DNA of 64,000 bases from Ruegeria sp. Alg231-54 (GCF_900143525.1 NZ_FREZ01000001.1:496001-560000), one strand, 5' to 3'; numbered from the stretch's first letter, positions 48,260 through 57,264 are shown. Notes: generated by a model from the sequence alone, not told the origin. A program made the numbers and translations.

Positions 48260-49444
48260 ATGCCCCATTCAGATCCGGCCTTCAGCCGCGCCGAGTATGA
48301 CCGCAGATTGGCAAAGACCCGCGCTGCCATGGCAGCAGCAGGTTTGGATGCCCTGTTTGTCGAAGATCCTTCGAACATGGCATGGCTGACGGGCTATGAC
48401 GGCTGGTCATTCTATGTGCATCAAGGTGTTCTGGTCCTGCACGACGCCGACCCGGTCTGGTGGGGTCGCAATCAAGACGCAAATGGCGCGCGCCGAACTG
48501 TTTGGATGACGAGTGATCGAATCCGCGGTTATGCGGACGAATACGTGCAATCCACCGTGCGTCATCCAATGCAGGATTTGGCCGCATTGATTACGGATGC
48601 CGGTATTGCCAAGGGGCGTATTGGTGTTGAGCTGGACAATTATTACTACTCAGCCAAGGCACACCTGACATTGCTGGCAGAGCTGCCCGAAGCACAGCTT
48701 GTCGACGCAAACGCTTTGGTCAACTGGCAGCGTGCGGTTAAATCCGATGAAGAAATCGCGCTGATGCGAAAAGCGGCCCGCATATCCGAGCATGTAACTG
48801 ACGGCGTATTGGAACGCATTGAACCGGGTATGCGCAAGAACGACCTCGTCGCGCAAATCTACCATGACGCAGTCACCGGAGTTGGCGACGATTGGGGCGA
48901 TTACGCGGCCATTGTGCCCCTGCTCCCGTCCGGCCCGGATGCCGCCGCACCGCACCTGACTTGGGATGGTGAACCATTCAGATCCGGAGAGTGTACATTT
49001 TTCGAACTGTCAGGCTGCTATCGCCGTTACCACGCGCCCTTCTGCCGCTCGGTCTTTTTGGGTAAGCCACCCGATTATTTGCTTCGTGCTGAAGCCGCTC
49101 TGGTCGAAGGGCTTGAAGCGGGACTAGAGGCCGCGCGTGCTGGCAACCAGGCGCGTGATATTGCGTTGGCTCTGGCTGCCCCGCTGGAACGAGCGGGTAT
49201 CGAGCGCGGCGCGCGATGCGGTTATCCGATTGGCCTGAGTTATCCGCCGGACTGGGGTGAACGCACGATATCCCTGCGCCCCGAGGATGAGACAGTGCTG
49301 GAACCTGGCATGACCTTTCACTTCATGCCCGGCCTCTGGATGGATGATTGGGGGTTGGAGATCACTGAGCCGATCCTCATCACAGATTCCGGACCTGCCG
49401 AATGTTTCTGCGACCGCCCCAGAAAGCTGTTTGTGAAGCCATGA
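48260..49444 (+). CDS. Ectoine hydrolase-like M24 family protein (DoeA/EutD)
   Basis: This 394-residue protein closely follows characterised ectoine hydrolases along its whole length: DPSNMAWLTGYDGWSFYVHQ, WWGRNQDANGARRTV, VELDNYYYSAKAHL, YPIGLSYPPDWGERT and the C-terminal FHFMPGLWMDDWGLEITEPI. DoeA opens the cyclic amidine of ectoine to N-acetyl-diaminobutyrate. Typical partners doeB, doeC and doeD and ectoine transporter genes are not in the window. GGCAGGAGC precedes the ATG. The next gene, argE-like, overlaps the stop (ATGA). Whether the ring opened is ectoine or another cyclic amidine or guanidine is open. Confidence 0.87.
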   Translation: MPHSDPAFSRAEYDRRLAKTRAAMAAAGLDALFVEDPSNMAWLTGYDGWSFYVHQGVLVLHDADPVWWGRNQDANGARRTVWMTSDRIRGYADEYVQSTVRHPMQDLAALITDAGIAKGRIGVELDNYYYSAKAHLTLLAELPEAQLVDANALVNWQRAVKSDEEIALMRKAARISEHVTDGVLERIEPGMRKNDLVAQIYHDAVTGVGDDWGDYAAIVPLLPSGPDAAAPHLTWDGEPFRSGECTFFELSGCYRRYHAPFCRSVFLGKPPDYLLRAEAALVEGLEAGLEAARAGNQARDIALALAAPLERAGIERGARCGYPIGLSYPPDWGERTISLRPEDETVLEPGMTFHFMPGLWMDDWGLEITEPILITDSGPAECFCDRPRKLFVKP

Positions 49445-50598
49445 CTTTACCCAGAACCATTGAAATACTAGCCGACCTGATCGCTTTTGAGACGGTGTCA
49501 GCGGACTCGAATCTGGAAATGATCAGCTATCTGACCGAACGGCTCGAGGCATTGGGTGCACGGTGTATCGAGACGCGGGACAAGACCGGTGCAAAGGCGA
49601 ACGTGTTTGCCACCCTCGGCCCCGATCAACCCGGCGGCATCCTTTTGTCAGGCCATACGGACGTGGTGCCAGTGGCCGATCAGGATTGGACAACCGATCC
49701 GTTCCAGATGGCTGAAAATGACGGCAAGCTCTACGGTCGCGGCACATGCGACATGAAGGGCTTCATCGCAGCGGCGGTGGCTTTCGGCGAAACGCTGGAT
49801 GTGGACAAGCTGACACAGCCGCTGCACTTTGCCTTTACTTACGACGAGGAAGTCGGCTGCCTTGGTGCGCAAACCCTAGTCGACGACCTGTCTGAACGTG
49901 GCATCGTTCCGGACATCGCCATCATCGGCGAGCCGACCGAGATGCGCGTGATAGAGGGGCACAAGGGCTGCTTTGAATATACCACCCGCTTCTCGGGTCT
50001 AGAGGGACACAGCTCTGCCCCCGATGACGGGGTGAATGCTGCGGAATATGCCGCGCGCTATATCGGCAAACTGCTGGAGTTGCGCCATATCCTCAAGTCC
50101 CGCGCACCCGCCGACAGCCGGTTCGAGCCGCCTTGGACGACGGTCAATATCGGCCAAATTTCGGGCGGCGTTGCCCACAACGTCATAGCCAGCAAGGCCG
50201 AGGTCTTGTGGGAGATGCGCCCAGTGCAGGCAAGTGACGCCGACCTCGTCAAAAAGACCCTTTCGGACTACGTAGAGCATTCTTTGCTGCCGGAGATGCA
50301 AGCGGTGCACAGCGACTCGAGTATCACGCAAGAGGCTATCGCCGAGGTCGAAGGTCTTGAACCCATGGAAGAAAACGCGGCCCGTGATCTGGTGGCCGAA
50401 CTGACCGGCGCGAATGGCAGTGGCGTTGTCGCCTTTGCGACCGAGGCCGGGCTGTTCCAGAAACTGGGCGTTCACGCAATTGTCTGCGGGCCGGGTTCAA
50501 TCGCACAGGCCCACAAGGCAGACGAGTTCCTTGAAATCGAACAGCTGGACCTGTGCTGCAGAATGCTGACCCGATTGGGTCAGCGCCTGACCCGTTAA
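49441..50598 (+). CDS. argE: Acetylornithine deacetylase-like M20 protein (ArgE type)
   Basis: This 385-residue zinc hydrolase has the M20 ligands LSGHTDVVPV, YGRGTCDMKGF, TYDEEVGCLGA, GEPTEMRVIEGHKG and a final HKADEF. Its best match is acetylornithine deacetylase. Being translationally coupled to the ectoine-hydrolase-like gene, it could take the place of DoeB and remove the acetyl group from N-acetyl-diaminobutyrate, a shorter homologue of acetylornithine. That is inference. ATG 49441 is chosen because it shares ATGA with the upstream stop. Confidence 0.88.
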   Translation: MTLPRTIEILADLIAFETVSADSNLEMISYLTERLEALGARCIETRDKTGAKANVFATLGPDQPGGILLSGHTDVVPVADQDWTTDPFQMAENDGKLYGRGTCDMKGFIAAAVAFGETLDVDKLTQPLHFAFTYDEEVGCLGAQTLVDDLSERGIVPDIAIIGEPTEMRVIEGHKGCFEYTTRFSGLEGHSSAPDDGVNAAEYAARYIGKLLELRHILKSRAPADSRFEPPWTTVNIGQISGGVAHNVIASKAEVLWEMRPVQASDADLVKKTLSDYVEHSLLPEMQAVHSDSSITQEAIAEVEGLEPMEENAARDLVAELTGANGSGVVAFATEAGLFQKLGVHAIVCGPGSIAQAHKADEFLEIEQLDLCCRMLTRLGQRLTR

Positions 50599-51461
50599 CC
50601 GGTACCGTGCGTGCGGTCGTATCTTGACCGACCCGGTTGCACATGTGCAGCCCGCGCTTCTTCGCCGGGATCGTAAACTTCCATCAGCAACGGATAGCAG
50701 GCGGCCGCGTCTGACGAATGCTCTGACGAACAATCCCCTCCGGGACACGCAGACAGGCCAACGATCAGGTCAATCTCAGCGTAGAACTCGAGATAATCGC
50801 CTGGACGCACCGGGCTGGCCTTCATGAAATACTGGCCCGTATCGCGGGTAAATCCGGTGCACATGAACACGTTCAGCACGTCATGCACCAGCATTTCGGC
50901 CTCATGCAGCGGCAGGTCGCAATGGCCGGCCAGCGCGCGGGTCAGGTTCGAATGACAGCAATAGTGATAGTCATCCCCCGAAAGCAAACGCCCGGTATAT
51001 GGATCACACCGCGTGCCGATCACATCATGGACCGAGCCGCCATAGGCATCGAACCCGTACCAATCCAGCGTATCGGCAATGATCGTCGCCATCGGTCGCA
51101 TGTTGGGAAAGCTCGACCACATCCGGTCGCCGGTAGACAGATGCGTGCCATGAAGCGCACGTGTTTTGCCGGAAAAGAACCGCTCGGTCAGGTCATGCTT
51201 GTTCCACATGTTCAGGTCACCGACCTGAGGGCCATCGACCGAAACCACCCTGACGAAAGCGCCAGCCGGAACATCAATGCAAGCCGCGTCACGCGGGGCA
51301 GCAGTGGCCTCGGCCACTTTTACGGCACCTTCGCGCAGTTGGCCCAAACCAATCAGATCAGGCTGCTGCAACGAGTCCGGCGGGTAGCAGATTACTGGGG
51401 CAATGGCCTTGCGGTCGGCGGCATCGGCCGGTGGTGGGAAGTTCGGTTTTGTCAGTTTCAT
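50595..51461 (-). CDS. DUF1989 (urea carboxylase-associated) family protein
   Basis: This 288-residue protein has the DUF1989 domain: GDLNMWNKHDLTERFFSGKTRALHGTHLSTGDRMWSSFP, then GLSACPGGDCSSEHSSD with candidate metal-binding cysteines and histidine. Members are found with urea carboxylase or aminomethyl-group metabolism; the biochemistry is not settled. It is last in the operon that begins at 56293 and converges on the argE-like gene (4-base overlap). Confidence 0.84.
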   Translation of the reverse strand: MKLTKPNFPPPADAADRKAIAPVICYPPDSLQQPDLIGLGQLREGAVKVAEATAAPRDAACIDVPAGAFVRVVSVDGPQVGDLNMWNKHDLTERFFSGKTRALHGTHLSTGDRMWSSFPNMRPMATIIADTLDWYGFDAYGGSVHDVIGTRCDPYTGRLLSGDDYHYCCHSNLTRALAGHCDLPLHEAEMLVHDVLNVFMCTGFTRDTGQYFMKASPVRPGDYLEFYAEIDLIVGLSACPGGDCSSEHSSDAAACYPLLMEVYDPGEEARAAHVQPGRSRYDRTHGTG

Positions 51462-51504
51462 GTGCCCCTCACTTCCCTCCAGAAATCCCTGCTTTGCCGA
51501 ATCT

Positions 51505-52983
51505 TTAACGCATTATAAAGGGGTTCGCCATCGGCTCTTGCGCGGTGCTGATCCAGGTTGTCTTGGTTCTGGTGTAATCCAGTATTGCCTCAACACCCGC
51601 CTCGCGACCATATCCCGACTGATTGAACCCGCCGAACGGCGCAATGGGTGAGATCGCGCGATAGGTGTTCACCCAGCAGATACCGGCCCGGACCCGTTTT
51701 GACACACGGTGCGCGCGCGCAAGGTTCTGCGTGAACACGCCCGAGCCCAACCCGTAAGGGGTGCTGTTTGCCAGCGCGATAGCCTCTTCTTCGGTATCGA
51801 ATGGCAGCAAGGACATCACCGGCCCGAACATTTCGATTTTCAACGTTTCGGTTGCGGGTGACGCGCATTCTACCAAGGTGGGGTTCATGTAGTTGCCGGG
51901 ACGGTCGGCAGCATTTCCCCCGAAGTGGATCGTCGCGCCCTGCCCTCGCGCTTTACTCAAGGTCTCTTCGATCTTGCGCACCTGTGCCGCCGTGCAAAGC
52001 GGACCAACATGCGTTTCCGGCTGCAAAGGATCACCCAACCGGATGGCGCTGGCTTTTTCGGCGATCCGCTCGACCAGAGGCCCAAGGATAGACCGATGCA
52101 CCAGTCCGCGCGTTCCCGCCACACAACTCTGACCGGATGCGCCGAAGTTACCTGCGATCAGACCGTTTGCTGCACCGTCCATATCGGCGTCCTCAAACAC
52201 GAGGATCGGGGATTTCCCACCCAATTCCAATGACGTGACCGCAAAGTTCTCAGCCGAGTTTCGCACCACATGGCGGGCGGTCTCTGGCCCGCCGGTAAAA
52301 GCAATTCGGTCGACATCAGGATGGCGGGTCAGTGGAATTGCACAGTTTTCGGCGTCACCGGTGATGACCGACACAACGCCGGACGGGAACCCAGCCTGTT
52401 CAATCAGCTTGGCGAATTCCAGCATGGGTGCGGGCGCGATTTCCGATGCTTTCAGCACCACGGAACACCCGGCAGCCAACGCCGGGCCCAGCTTGGTCGC
52501 GGTCAGGAACATCTGGGCATTCCACGGCACGATCGCGGCCACGACTCCAATCGGTTCTCGTGAGGTAAAGACATGCATGTCAGGCTTGTCGATGGGCAGG
52601 ACCGTGCCTTCGATCTTGTCTGCCAGACCCGCATAGTAGCGGTAGTAATCGGCAACATATCCGGTTTGCGCCGAGGTTTCCGCCAACAGCTTTCCGCTGT
52701 CGGTCGTCTCCAACTCACCCAGGCGCTTGGCGTTTTCTGCCACCAGATCGGCAAGACGATACAGCAGCTTGCCCCGCTGCGTCTGTGTCATATCCCGCCA
52801 TTCCGGGTCATCCAGAACCCGTTTGGCGGCGGCGATGGCGAGTTCAACATCACTGGGCGCGGCGCACGCGAATGTGGCCCACCCCTGGCCCGTGGCCGGG
52901 TTCTGTGACGTCATCACCTGCGAGGCTGATCCTTCGGTCCAGACGCCGTCAATGAACAGCTGAAAATGCGGTAGGTTTCCCAT
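51505..52983 (-). CDS. Aldehyde dehydrogenase, NAD(P)-dependent
   Basis: This 492-residue protein of the ALDH superfamily has the catalytic cysteine in GASGQSCVAGTR, the glutamate segment SLELGGKSPILVFEDADMDGA, and an IVPWNAQMFLTATKLGPALAAG Rossmann region. Length and motifs are those of betaine-aldehyde/gamma-aminobutyraldehyde type enzymes. The substrate is not readable. It would act on an aldehyde made by the neighbouring monooxygenase or a hydrolase. The stop lies 43 bases before the DUF1989 start. Confidence 0.92.
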   Translation of the reverse strand: MGNLPHFQLFIDGVWTEGSASQVMTSQNPATGQGWATFACAAPSDVELAIAAAKRVLDDPEWRDMTQTQRGKLLYRLADLVAENAKRLGELETTDSGKLLAETSAQTGYVADYYRYYAGLADKIEGTVLPIDKPDMHVFTSREPIGVVAAIVPWNAQMFLTATKLGPALAAGCSVVLKASEIAPAPMLEFAKLIEQAGFPSGVVSVITGDAENCAIPLTRHPDVDRIAFTGGPETARHVVRNSAENFAVTSLELGGKSPILVFEDADMDGAANGLIAGNFGASGQSCVAGTRGLVHRSILGPLVERIAEKASAIRLGDPLQPETHVGPLCTAAQVRKIEETLSKARGQGATIHFGGNAADRPGNYMNPTLVECASPATETLKIEMFGPVMSLLPFDTEEEAIALANSTPYGLGSGVFTQNLARAHRVSKRVRAGICWVNTYRAISPIAPFGGFNQSGYGREAGVEAILDYTRTKTTWISTAQEPMANPFIMR

Positions 52984-52991
52984 GGTGGTCC

Positions 52992-54026
52992 TCACTGAAA
53001 TGCCGGCATCACGTCGTCGATGAATCGCGCCAAAGAGGCACGCTTACGTTCGTTGGTCATGCCGCTATCGACCCAGAACGAAAACTCGTCATAGCCCAGA
53101 TCTTCATAGCGCTTGATCCGGTCGATTACCTGTTGCGCGGTCCCAACTGTCAGGTCGCGGCCCAGTTTCTCGCTGGTATACATCGGGTTCGCGTCCATCT
53201 CGGCTTCGGTAATCGGCTTGATCAAGCCCTGTTCAACTGGCCGTTTATTCATGAACCATGCACCAAAGTAATTGTAGTAACGGCGCAAATTTTGCACGCC
53301 CTGCGCAACATCGTCGTCATCCTTGCCGACATAGGTGTGGTGCAACAACATGATCTTGGGGCGCGGCCCCTCGTAGCTGTCACAGGCATCGTTGAAACGC
53401 CCCATCAGGGTCTCGATCTCTTCCATACCCTGCCACAGCGGGGTGACCTGAATATTGAATCCGTTGTGAACGCCGAATTCGTGGCTGTTAGGATCCCGCG
53501 CTGCGATCCAGATTGGCGGGCCGTCCTCCTGATATGGCTTCGGTGCCGAAGTTGCCGCCGGAAACTCATAGAACTCGCCTTCATGGGCACAATCGCCCTT
53601 CCAGATCTGAGGCAACAGCGGGGTGGACTCGCGCATGCGCTGCCCCGCCTCCCAAGCGTCCATTCCCGGCATCAGACGTTCGTATTCATAGGAATACGCA
53701 CCGCGCGCGATCCCCAACTCGATACGCCCTTTCGTCATCTGATCCGCTGCGGCGGCCTCACCTGCCAGTTTGATCGGATGCCAGAACGGCGCAATTACCG
53801 TTCCGGTGCCCAACCGCACATTGCGCGTGTGATGCGCCAGATCGACCAGCGACAGAAACGGGTTGGGGGCAATGGTGAACTCCATCCCGTGATGTTCACC
53901 TGTCCAAACCGCCCGCATGCCCCCGTCATCAGCCATCTTCACCAGGCTCACGAATTCATCATACAGTACATCGTGAGGCTGATCCGGGGTCAGACGTTCC
54001 ACGTGGGCAAACAGTGAAAACTCCAT
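52992..54026 (-). CDS. Luciferase-like (LLM class) flavin-dependent monooxygenase
   Basis: This 344-residue FMNH2-dependent monooxygenase of the bacterial luciferase family includes MEFSLFAHVERLTPDQPHDVLYDEFVSLVKMADDGG, then VWTGEHHGMEFTIAPNPFLSLVDLAHHT and IELGIARGAYSYEYERLMPG. It needs reduced flavin from a partner, which is the next gene upstream. RutA of uracil degradation is in the same superfamily and sits in a similar gene set. ATG 54026 has AAAGGAGC; a TTG one codon earlier is less likely. Confidence 0.9.
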   Translation of the reverse strand: MEFSLFAHVERLTPDQPHDVLYDEFVSLVKMADDGGMRAVWTGEHHGMEFTIAPNPFLSLVDLAHHTRNVRLGTGTVIAPFWHPIKLAGEAAAADQMTKGRIELGIARGAYSYEYERLMPGMDAWEAGQRMRESTPLLPQIWKGDCAHEGEFYEFPAATSAPKPYQEDGPPIWIAARDPNSHEFGVHNGFNIQVTPLWQGMEEIETLMGRFNDACDSYEGPRPKIMLLHHTYVGKDDDDVAQGVQNLRRYYNYFGAWFMNKRPVEQGLIKPITEAEMDANPMYTSEKLGRDLTVGTAQQVIDRIKRYEDLGYDEFSFWVDSGMTNERKRASLARFIDDVMPAFQ

Positions 54027-54946
54027 CAAATGGCTCCTTTACCGAAACTGTGAATTTCGCCGCGCTCGGCATCACCGAGATACAGCCCGAAAACGCCTTC
54101 GCGGGCTTCAAGGGCGTAGCGGGTTATCATGTGGTGCAAACTTTTGCTGGCATAGGTCAGATCGGCCAGATCGCCGATGTCTACCCATTCGGCATTGTCC
54201 GTCTGGGTGGTCTGACCGCAGGACGCCAGAAAGAACGTATAGTGCAGGTTCGTTTCGGCATCGTTGAACGAAGAATAGACCTGTTCGATCTGCGCCTGAA
54301 TGCCCCGATCGGAAAGGCCCTGTGCCAGCCTGTTGCGTTGCCCCCCGGGTTCCGCACCGGCGATTTGAACCGGGCGAAATGCGCCTTCGTAGCGTTCCAG
54401 AAGAACTTTGCCATTTGCCGCAACAATCGCGCCGCAGATTGTTGGAACCTGCGCGTCCATCTCACGCTCGAGCTCAAGACTGAAGTACGATCCGTTCACG
54501 TAACCCAAACCGTTTCCGCCAATATGGGTGAACTCTGTGACACGGCCAATCAGAACCGTGTGGTCGCCTGCGGGCAGCGCCTGATGCGTTTCACAGCTGA
54601 ACTGCGCCAGCGCGCCATCGATCAGCGGCAAGCCATTGGCTCCGTCGCGATGCGCCACCCGACCAAATCGGTCGCCTTTGAAACTTGCGAAAGTGTTGGA
54701 GACGCCCTGCTGCCCATCTGCCAGAACATTCACCGCAAATTGTGTGCATCCGGCAAAGGTATCGTGGCTGGACAGAAACCTGCCGGGACACACCAACAAC
54801 AAAGGCGGATCAAGCGACACGGACGTGAAGGAGTTTGCCGTGAACCCGACCGGATTGCCGGAAAAATCCCGGGTCGTCACAACCGTCACGCCAGTCATGA
54901 AGTTACCGAATGCATCACGCAGGGCGCGAGTGTCAATCTCGGTCAT
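54026..54946 (-). CDS. Flavin reductase fused to a Nudix-like C-terminal domain without the Nudix box
   Basis: Residues about 1-170 of this 306-residue protein are a flavin reductase-like domain (DAFGNFMTGVTVVTTRDFSGNPVGFTANSF, then GYVNGSYFSL) that makes FMNH2 for the monooxygenase. Residues about 180-295 look like a Nudix fold (AIVAANGKVLLERYE, then YTFFLASC and EWVDIGDLADL). In the Nudix helix (GAEPGGQRNRLAQGLSDRGI) the catalytic REx2EE residues are missing. A regulatory or binding role is more likely than hydrolysis. GGAGGT precedes ATG 54946, which overlaps the upstream hydrolase stop. Confidence 0.85.
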   Translation of the reverse strand: MTEIDTRALRDAFGNFMTGVTVVTTRDFSGNPVGFTANSFTSVSLDPPLLLVCPGRFLSSHDTFAGCTQFAVNVLADGQQGVSNTFASFKGDRFGRVAHRDGANGLPLIDGALAQFSCETHQALPAGDHTVLIGRVTEFTHIGGNGLGYVNGSYFSLELEREMDAQVPTICGAIVAANGKVLLERYEGAFRPVQIAGAEPGGQRNRLAQGLSDRGIQAQIEQVYSSFNDAETNLHYTFFLASCGQTTQTDNAEWVDIGDLADLTYASKSLHHMITRYALEAREGVFGLYLGDAERGEIHSFGKGAI

Positions 54947-55722
54947 GGCAGGCACCTCCGAACGAACTCAAGCAAATTGGCGTTAACGTCAACCGGGTGC
55001 GTCATGGGCATCATGTGAGCGGCGTTCGGAACAATTTCGACACGCCCATTTGTCACCTTCTGCGCCATGTCCTGTGACATGCCGGGTGTCGAATTCGGCT
55101 CGTCCGCGCCCGTCATAAACAGTGCCGGGCATTTGATTTGCCCCAGTTGCGCGTCAGTCGGCCCATCGCTTTCGGCAAAGACGGTATAGGCCGCTTTGTA
55201 TGCGCCCGGATCGACATTTTTCAGCCAACGCGAACAGGCTTCTCCTTCTTTAGAAACCTGATCTCCGAACCAACGCTGCAAGGTCACGGTGGGATCGTTC
55301 ATGGCCGAAGCATCTAGTGCCGCCGCGCGGTTCGTGACAGCCGCACGCGCTTCGGGTGTCCGGCCATATATAGCATTCAACGCGGCAACGCCTCTCACCT
55401 GATTATGACCCGATGCCGCAATGCTCAAAGCAATCAACGCCCCCATGGAATGCCCTATCAGAACAGCAGGCTCGGTCAATCGGGCCGCGATAGGGTTGGC
55501 GTATCCATCCAGCCCAATAGCACCTTGGAACGGGGTTTCTCCGTGCCCGGGCATATCCGGACACAGAACACGATACCCGGCGGCAGACAGCGCATCGATC
55601 TGCGCGCCCCAGGCTTCGGCCCGCAAGCCAACGCCATGGAGCAGAACCACAAGCGGGCCTTCGCCTTCGTCTATCGCGGCGGGCCCGCCGTTGTCAGACC
55701 GAGGCCGGGTTGTCCACGTCAT
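54943..55722 (-). CDS. Alpha/beta hydrolase (RutD-like position)
   Basis: This 259-residue alpha/beta hydrolase has VVLLHGVGLRAEAWGAQI, CPDMPGHGETPF, nucleophile GHSMGALIAL and a late histidine in PNAAHMMPMTHP. Gene position with a luciferase-like monooxygenase and a flavin reductase matches RutD in the uracil (Rut) system, where it hydrolyses an aminoacrylate-type intermediate. The ATG lies 29 bases inside the 3' end of the DUF1185 gene. Confidence 0.86.
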   Translation of the reverse strand: MTWTTRPRSDNGGPAAIDEGEGPLVVLLHGVGLRAEAWGAQIDALSAAGYRVLCPDMPGHGETPFQGAIGLDGYANPIAARLTEPAVLIGHSMGALIALSIAASGHNQVRGVAALNAIYGRTPEARAAVTNRAAALDASAMNDPTVTLQRWFGDQVSKEGEACSRWLKNVDPGAYKAAYTVFAESDGPTDAQLGQIKCPALFMTGADEPNSTPGMSQDMAQKVTNGRVEIVPNAAHMMPMTHPVDVNANLLEFVRRCLP

Positions 55723-56293
55723 GGCCCAAATCCTTCAAGTCCTGATAACGGTCGCCAATACGATGATGCGGACGGCCCGAGGTTGCTCCGCCCAAAACCA
55801 CGACGATCTCATCCGCACGGGGCGCGTCGGGGATGGCGAATTGCAGCGTCAGATAGTGTGACCGGCGGCCCGCATCATTCTTGTCCATCAGAGGCACCAT
55901 GATCGGTGTGTTCGCCGGGCCCCGGGTGTTGGTGAATGAAAGATAGGATTTGGCGTCAACCGCCTGCCGGAAGATGTTCCCAAAATGCAGCGTGTGGATC
56001 AGGCCCGAGGCATGCTCGACCTCTCCGTCCAGCCCCACAACCGCTGCCTTGCCATAAGCCTCAATCGCCTCACCGCTTCCGGCCAGCGCGATCATCCTGT
56101 CGGTCAGTTCTTGTCCCAGGATCGGACCATAGGCCAAAATTTCGGGCCGCAGATCTTCGACGAAACGCCCGGCCCAAGGGTTCGTGACAACCGCTGCCAC
56201 TGCGAACATGCGCCACGCCCGTTCGGCTTTGCGATATCCTTCGATCAGAACTTCTTCGTCGAAGGTCACTATTTTACGAATTTCCGGCTGCAC
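55694..56293 (-). CDS. DUF1185 (amino acid synthesis family) protein, GTG start
   Basis: This 199-residue protein of the DUF1185 family, whose function is not established, has conserved stretches AAVVTNPWAGRFVEDLRPE, AAVVGLDGEVEHASGLIHTLHFG and ADEIVVVLGGATSGRPHHRIGD. GTG 56293 follows GGGGGA by five bases and starts the family domain (VQPEIRKIV). The frame continues to 56413 but would overlap the LysR promoter. First gene of the operon ending at DUF1989, divergent from the LysR gene. Confidence 0.8.
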   Translation of the reverse strand: MQPEIRKIVTFDEEVLIEGYRKAERAWRMFAVAAVVTNPWAGRFVEDLRPEILAYGPILGQELTDRMIALAGSGEAIEAYGKAAVVGLDGEVEHASGLIHTLHFGNIFRQAVDAKSYLSFTNTRGPANTPIMVPLMDKNDAGRRSHYLTLQFAIPDAPRADEIVVVLGGATSGRPHHRIGDRYQDLKDLGHDVDNPASV

Positions 56294-56400
56294 GATATCC
56301 CCCAATCTTGAGTACGAGAAATATCTTTGATTGGCCGGCACTTTGACAAACGAAAGAAGTTGGGTCTTAGGTATTAATGAAACTACTAGGTCGGTTGCAC

Positions 56401-57264
56401 ATGCCCAAAACACTGCCCCCCCTTACATGGTTCAGGTCGTTCGAGGCTGCGGCCAGAAGGCTGAGTTCAACTGCTGCAGCGGATGAAATCGGATTGACCC
56501 AATCCGCCGTAAGCCAGCAAATCAGGTCGCTGGAATCCCGGCTTGGCGTCGTCCTGTTTCATCGGCATCCGCGTGGTCTTTCTTTGACGGATGAAGGGCG
56601 AAAGCTGCTGCCGCAGGTCGAAGCCGCACTGCAATTGCTGCAATCCGCCGCCTCTCCGTATTTGGCAGAGGAACGGGCCAGACACGTTACTGTTGCGGCC
56701 TCGATCAGTATCATCGAGTGGTTAATTTCCCCTGCCCTGCCCCAGTTTCGCGACCAAAACCCAGACACGTCCATTCGCTTTGTCAGCACGATCTGGCCGG
56801 ACGAATACTCGGCCCTGCGCGCCGATGTCGAAATCCGGTTCGGGTCGGAAAAACAGGTCGGGCGGGATGCAAAACCGTTACTGCCGAATGACCTGATCGT
56901 GGTAAAAGCACCTGGCTTGGTTGGCGCTTTTGAGGACTTGCCGTTGATCGAGGCCGTGGGAACGTCGGACAACTGGTCCACCTGGGCGGAAGTCACCGGT
57001 CATAAAATCCATACCCCGGCCTATTATGTCGATTCTTACGGGCTCGCCTTGCAATTGGCGGCTTCGGGAAACGGCGTGGCCTTGGTGAATGCCCTTATTG
57101 CCGATCACGCTCTGCAAACCGGACAGGTCGCGCGTGCTTTCGATGAGACTGCTCCAGCGGCCGAAGGGTACTTTCTGGCCGTGCAGCGCGCATCACCCGA
57201 GGTTGACGCCTTTGTATCATGGTTTTCACAATTAGTTCCCGGCCCGGCACACCAAAGGGTCTGA
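56401..57264 (+). CDS. LysR family regulator, GcvA-like
   Basis: This 287-residue regulator has the GcvA-type N-terminus LPPLTWFRSFEAAARRLSSTAAADEIGLTQSAVSQQIRSLE and a substrate-binding C-terminal domain. It is divergent from the DUF1185 gene with 107 bases between starts, so it probably controls the operon at 50595-56293. It also precedes soxB by 77 bases on the same strand and could be read through into it. ATG 56401 has AGG at a good distance; ATG 56377 is the alternative. Confidence 0.87.
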   Translation: MPKTLPPLTWFRSFEAAARRLSSTAAADEIGLTQSAVSQQIRSLESRLGVVLFHRHPRGLSLTDEGRKLLPQVEAALQLLQSAASPYLAEERARHVTVAASISIIEWLISPALPQFRDQNPDTSIRFVSTIWPDEYSALRADVEIRFGSEKQVGRDAKPLLPNDLIVVKAPGLVGAFEDLPLIEAVGTSDNWSTWAEVTGHKIHTPAYYVDSYGLALQLAASGNGVALVNALIADHALQTGQVARAFDETAPAAEGYFLAVQRASPEVDAFVSWFSQLVPGPAHQRV

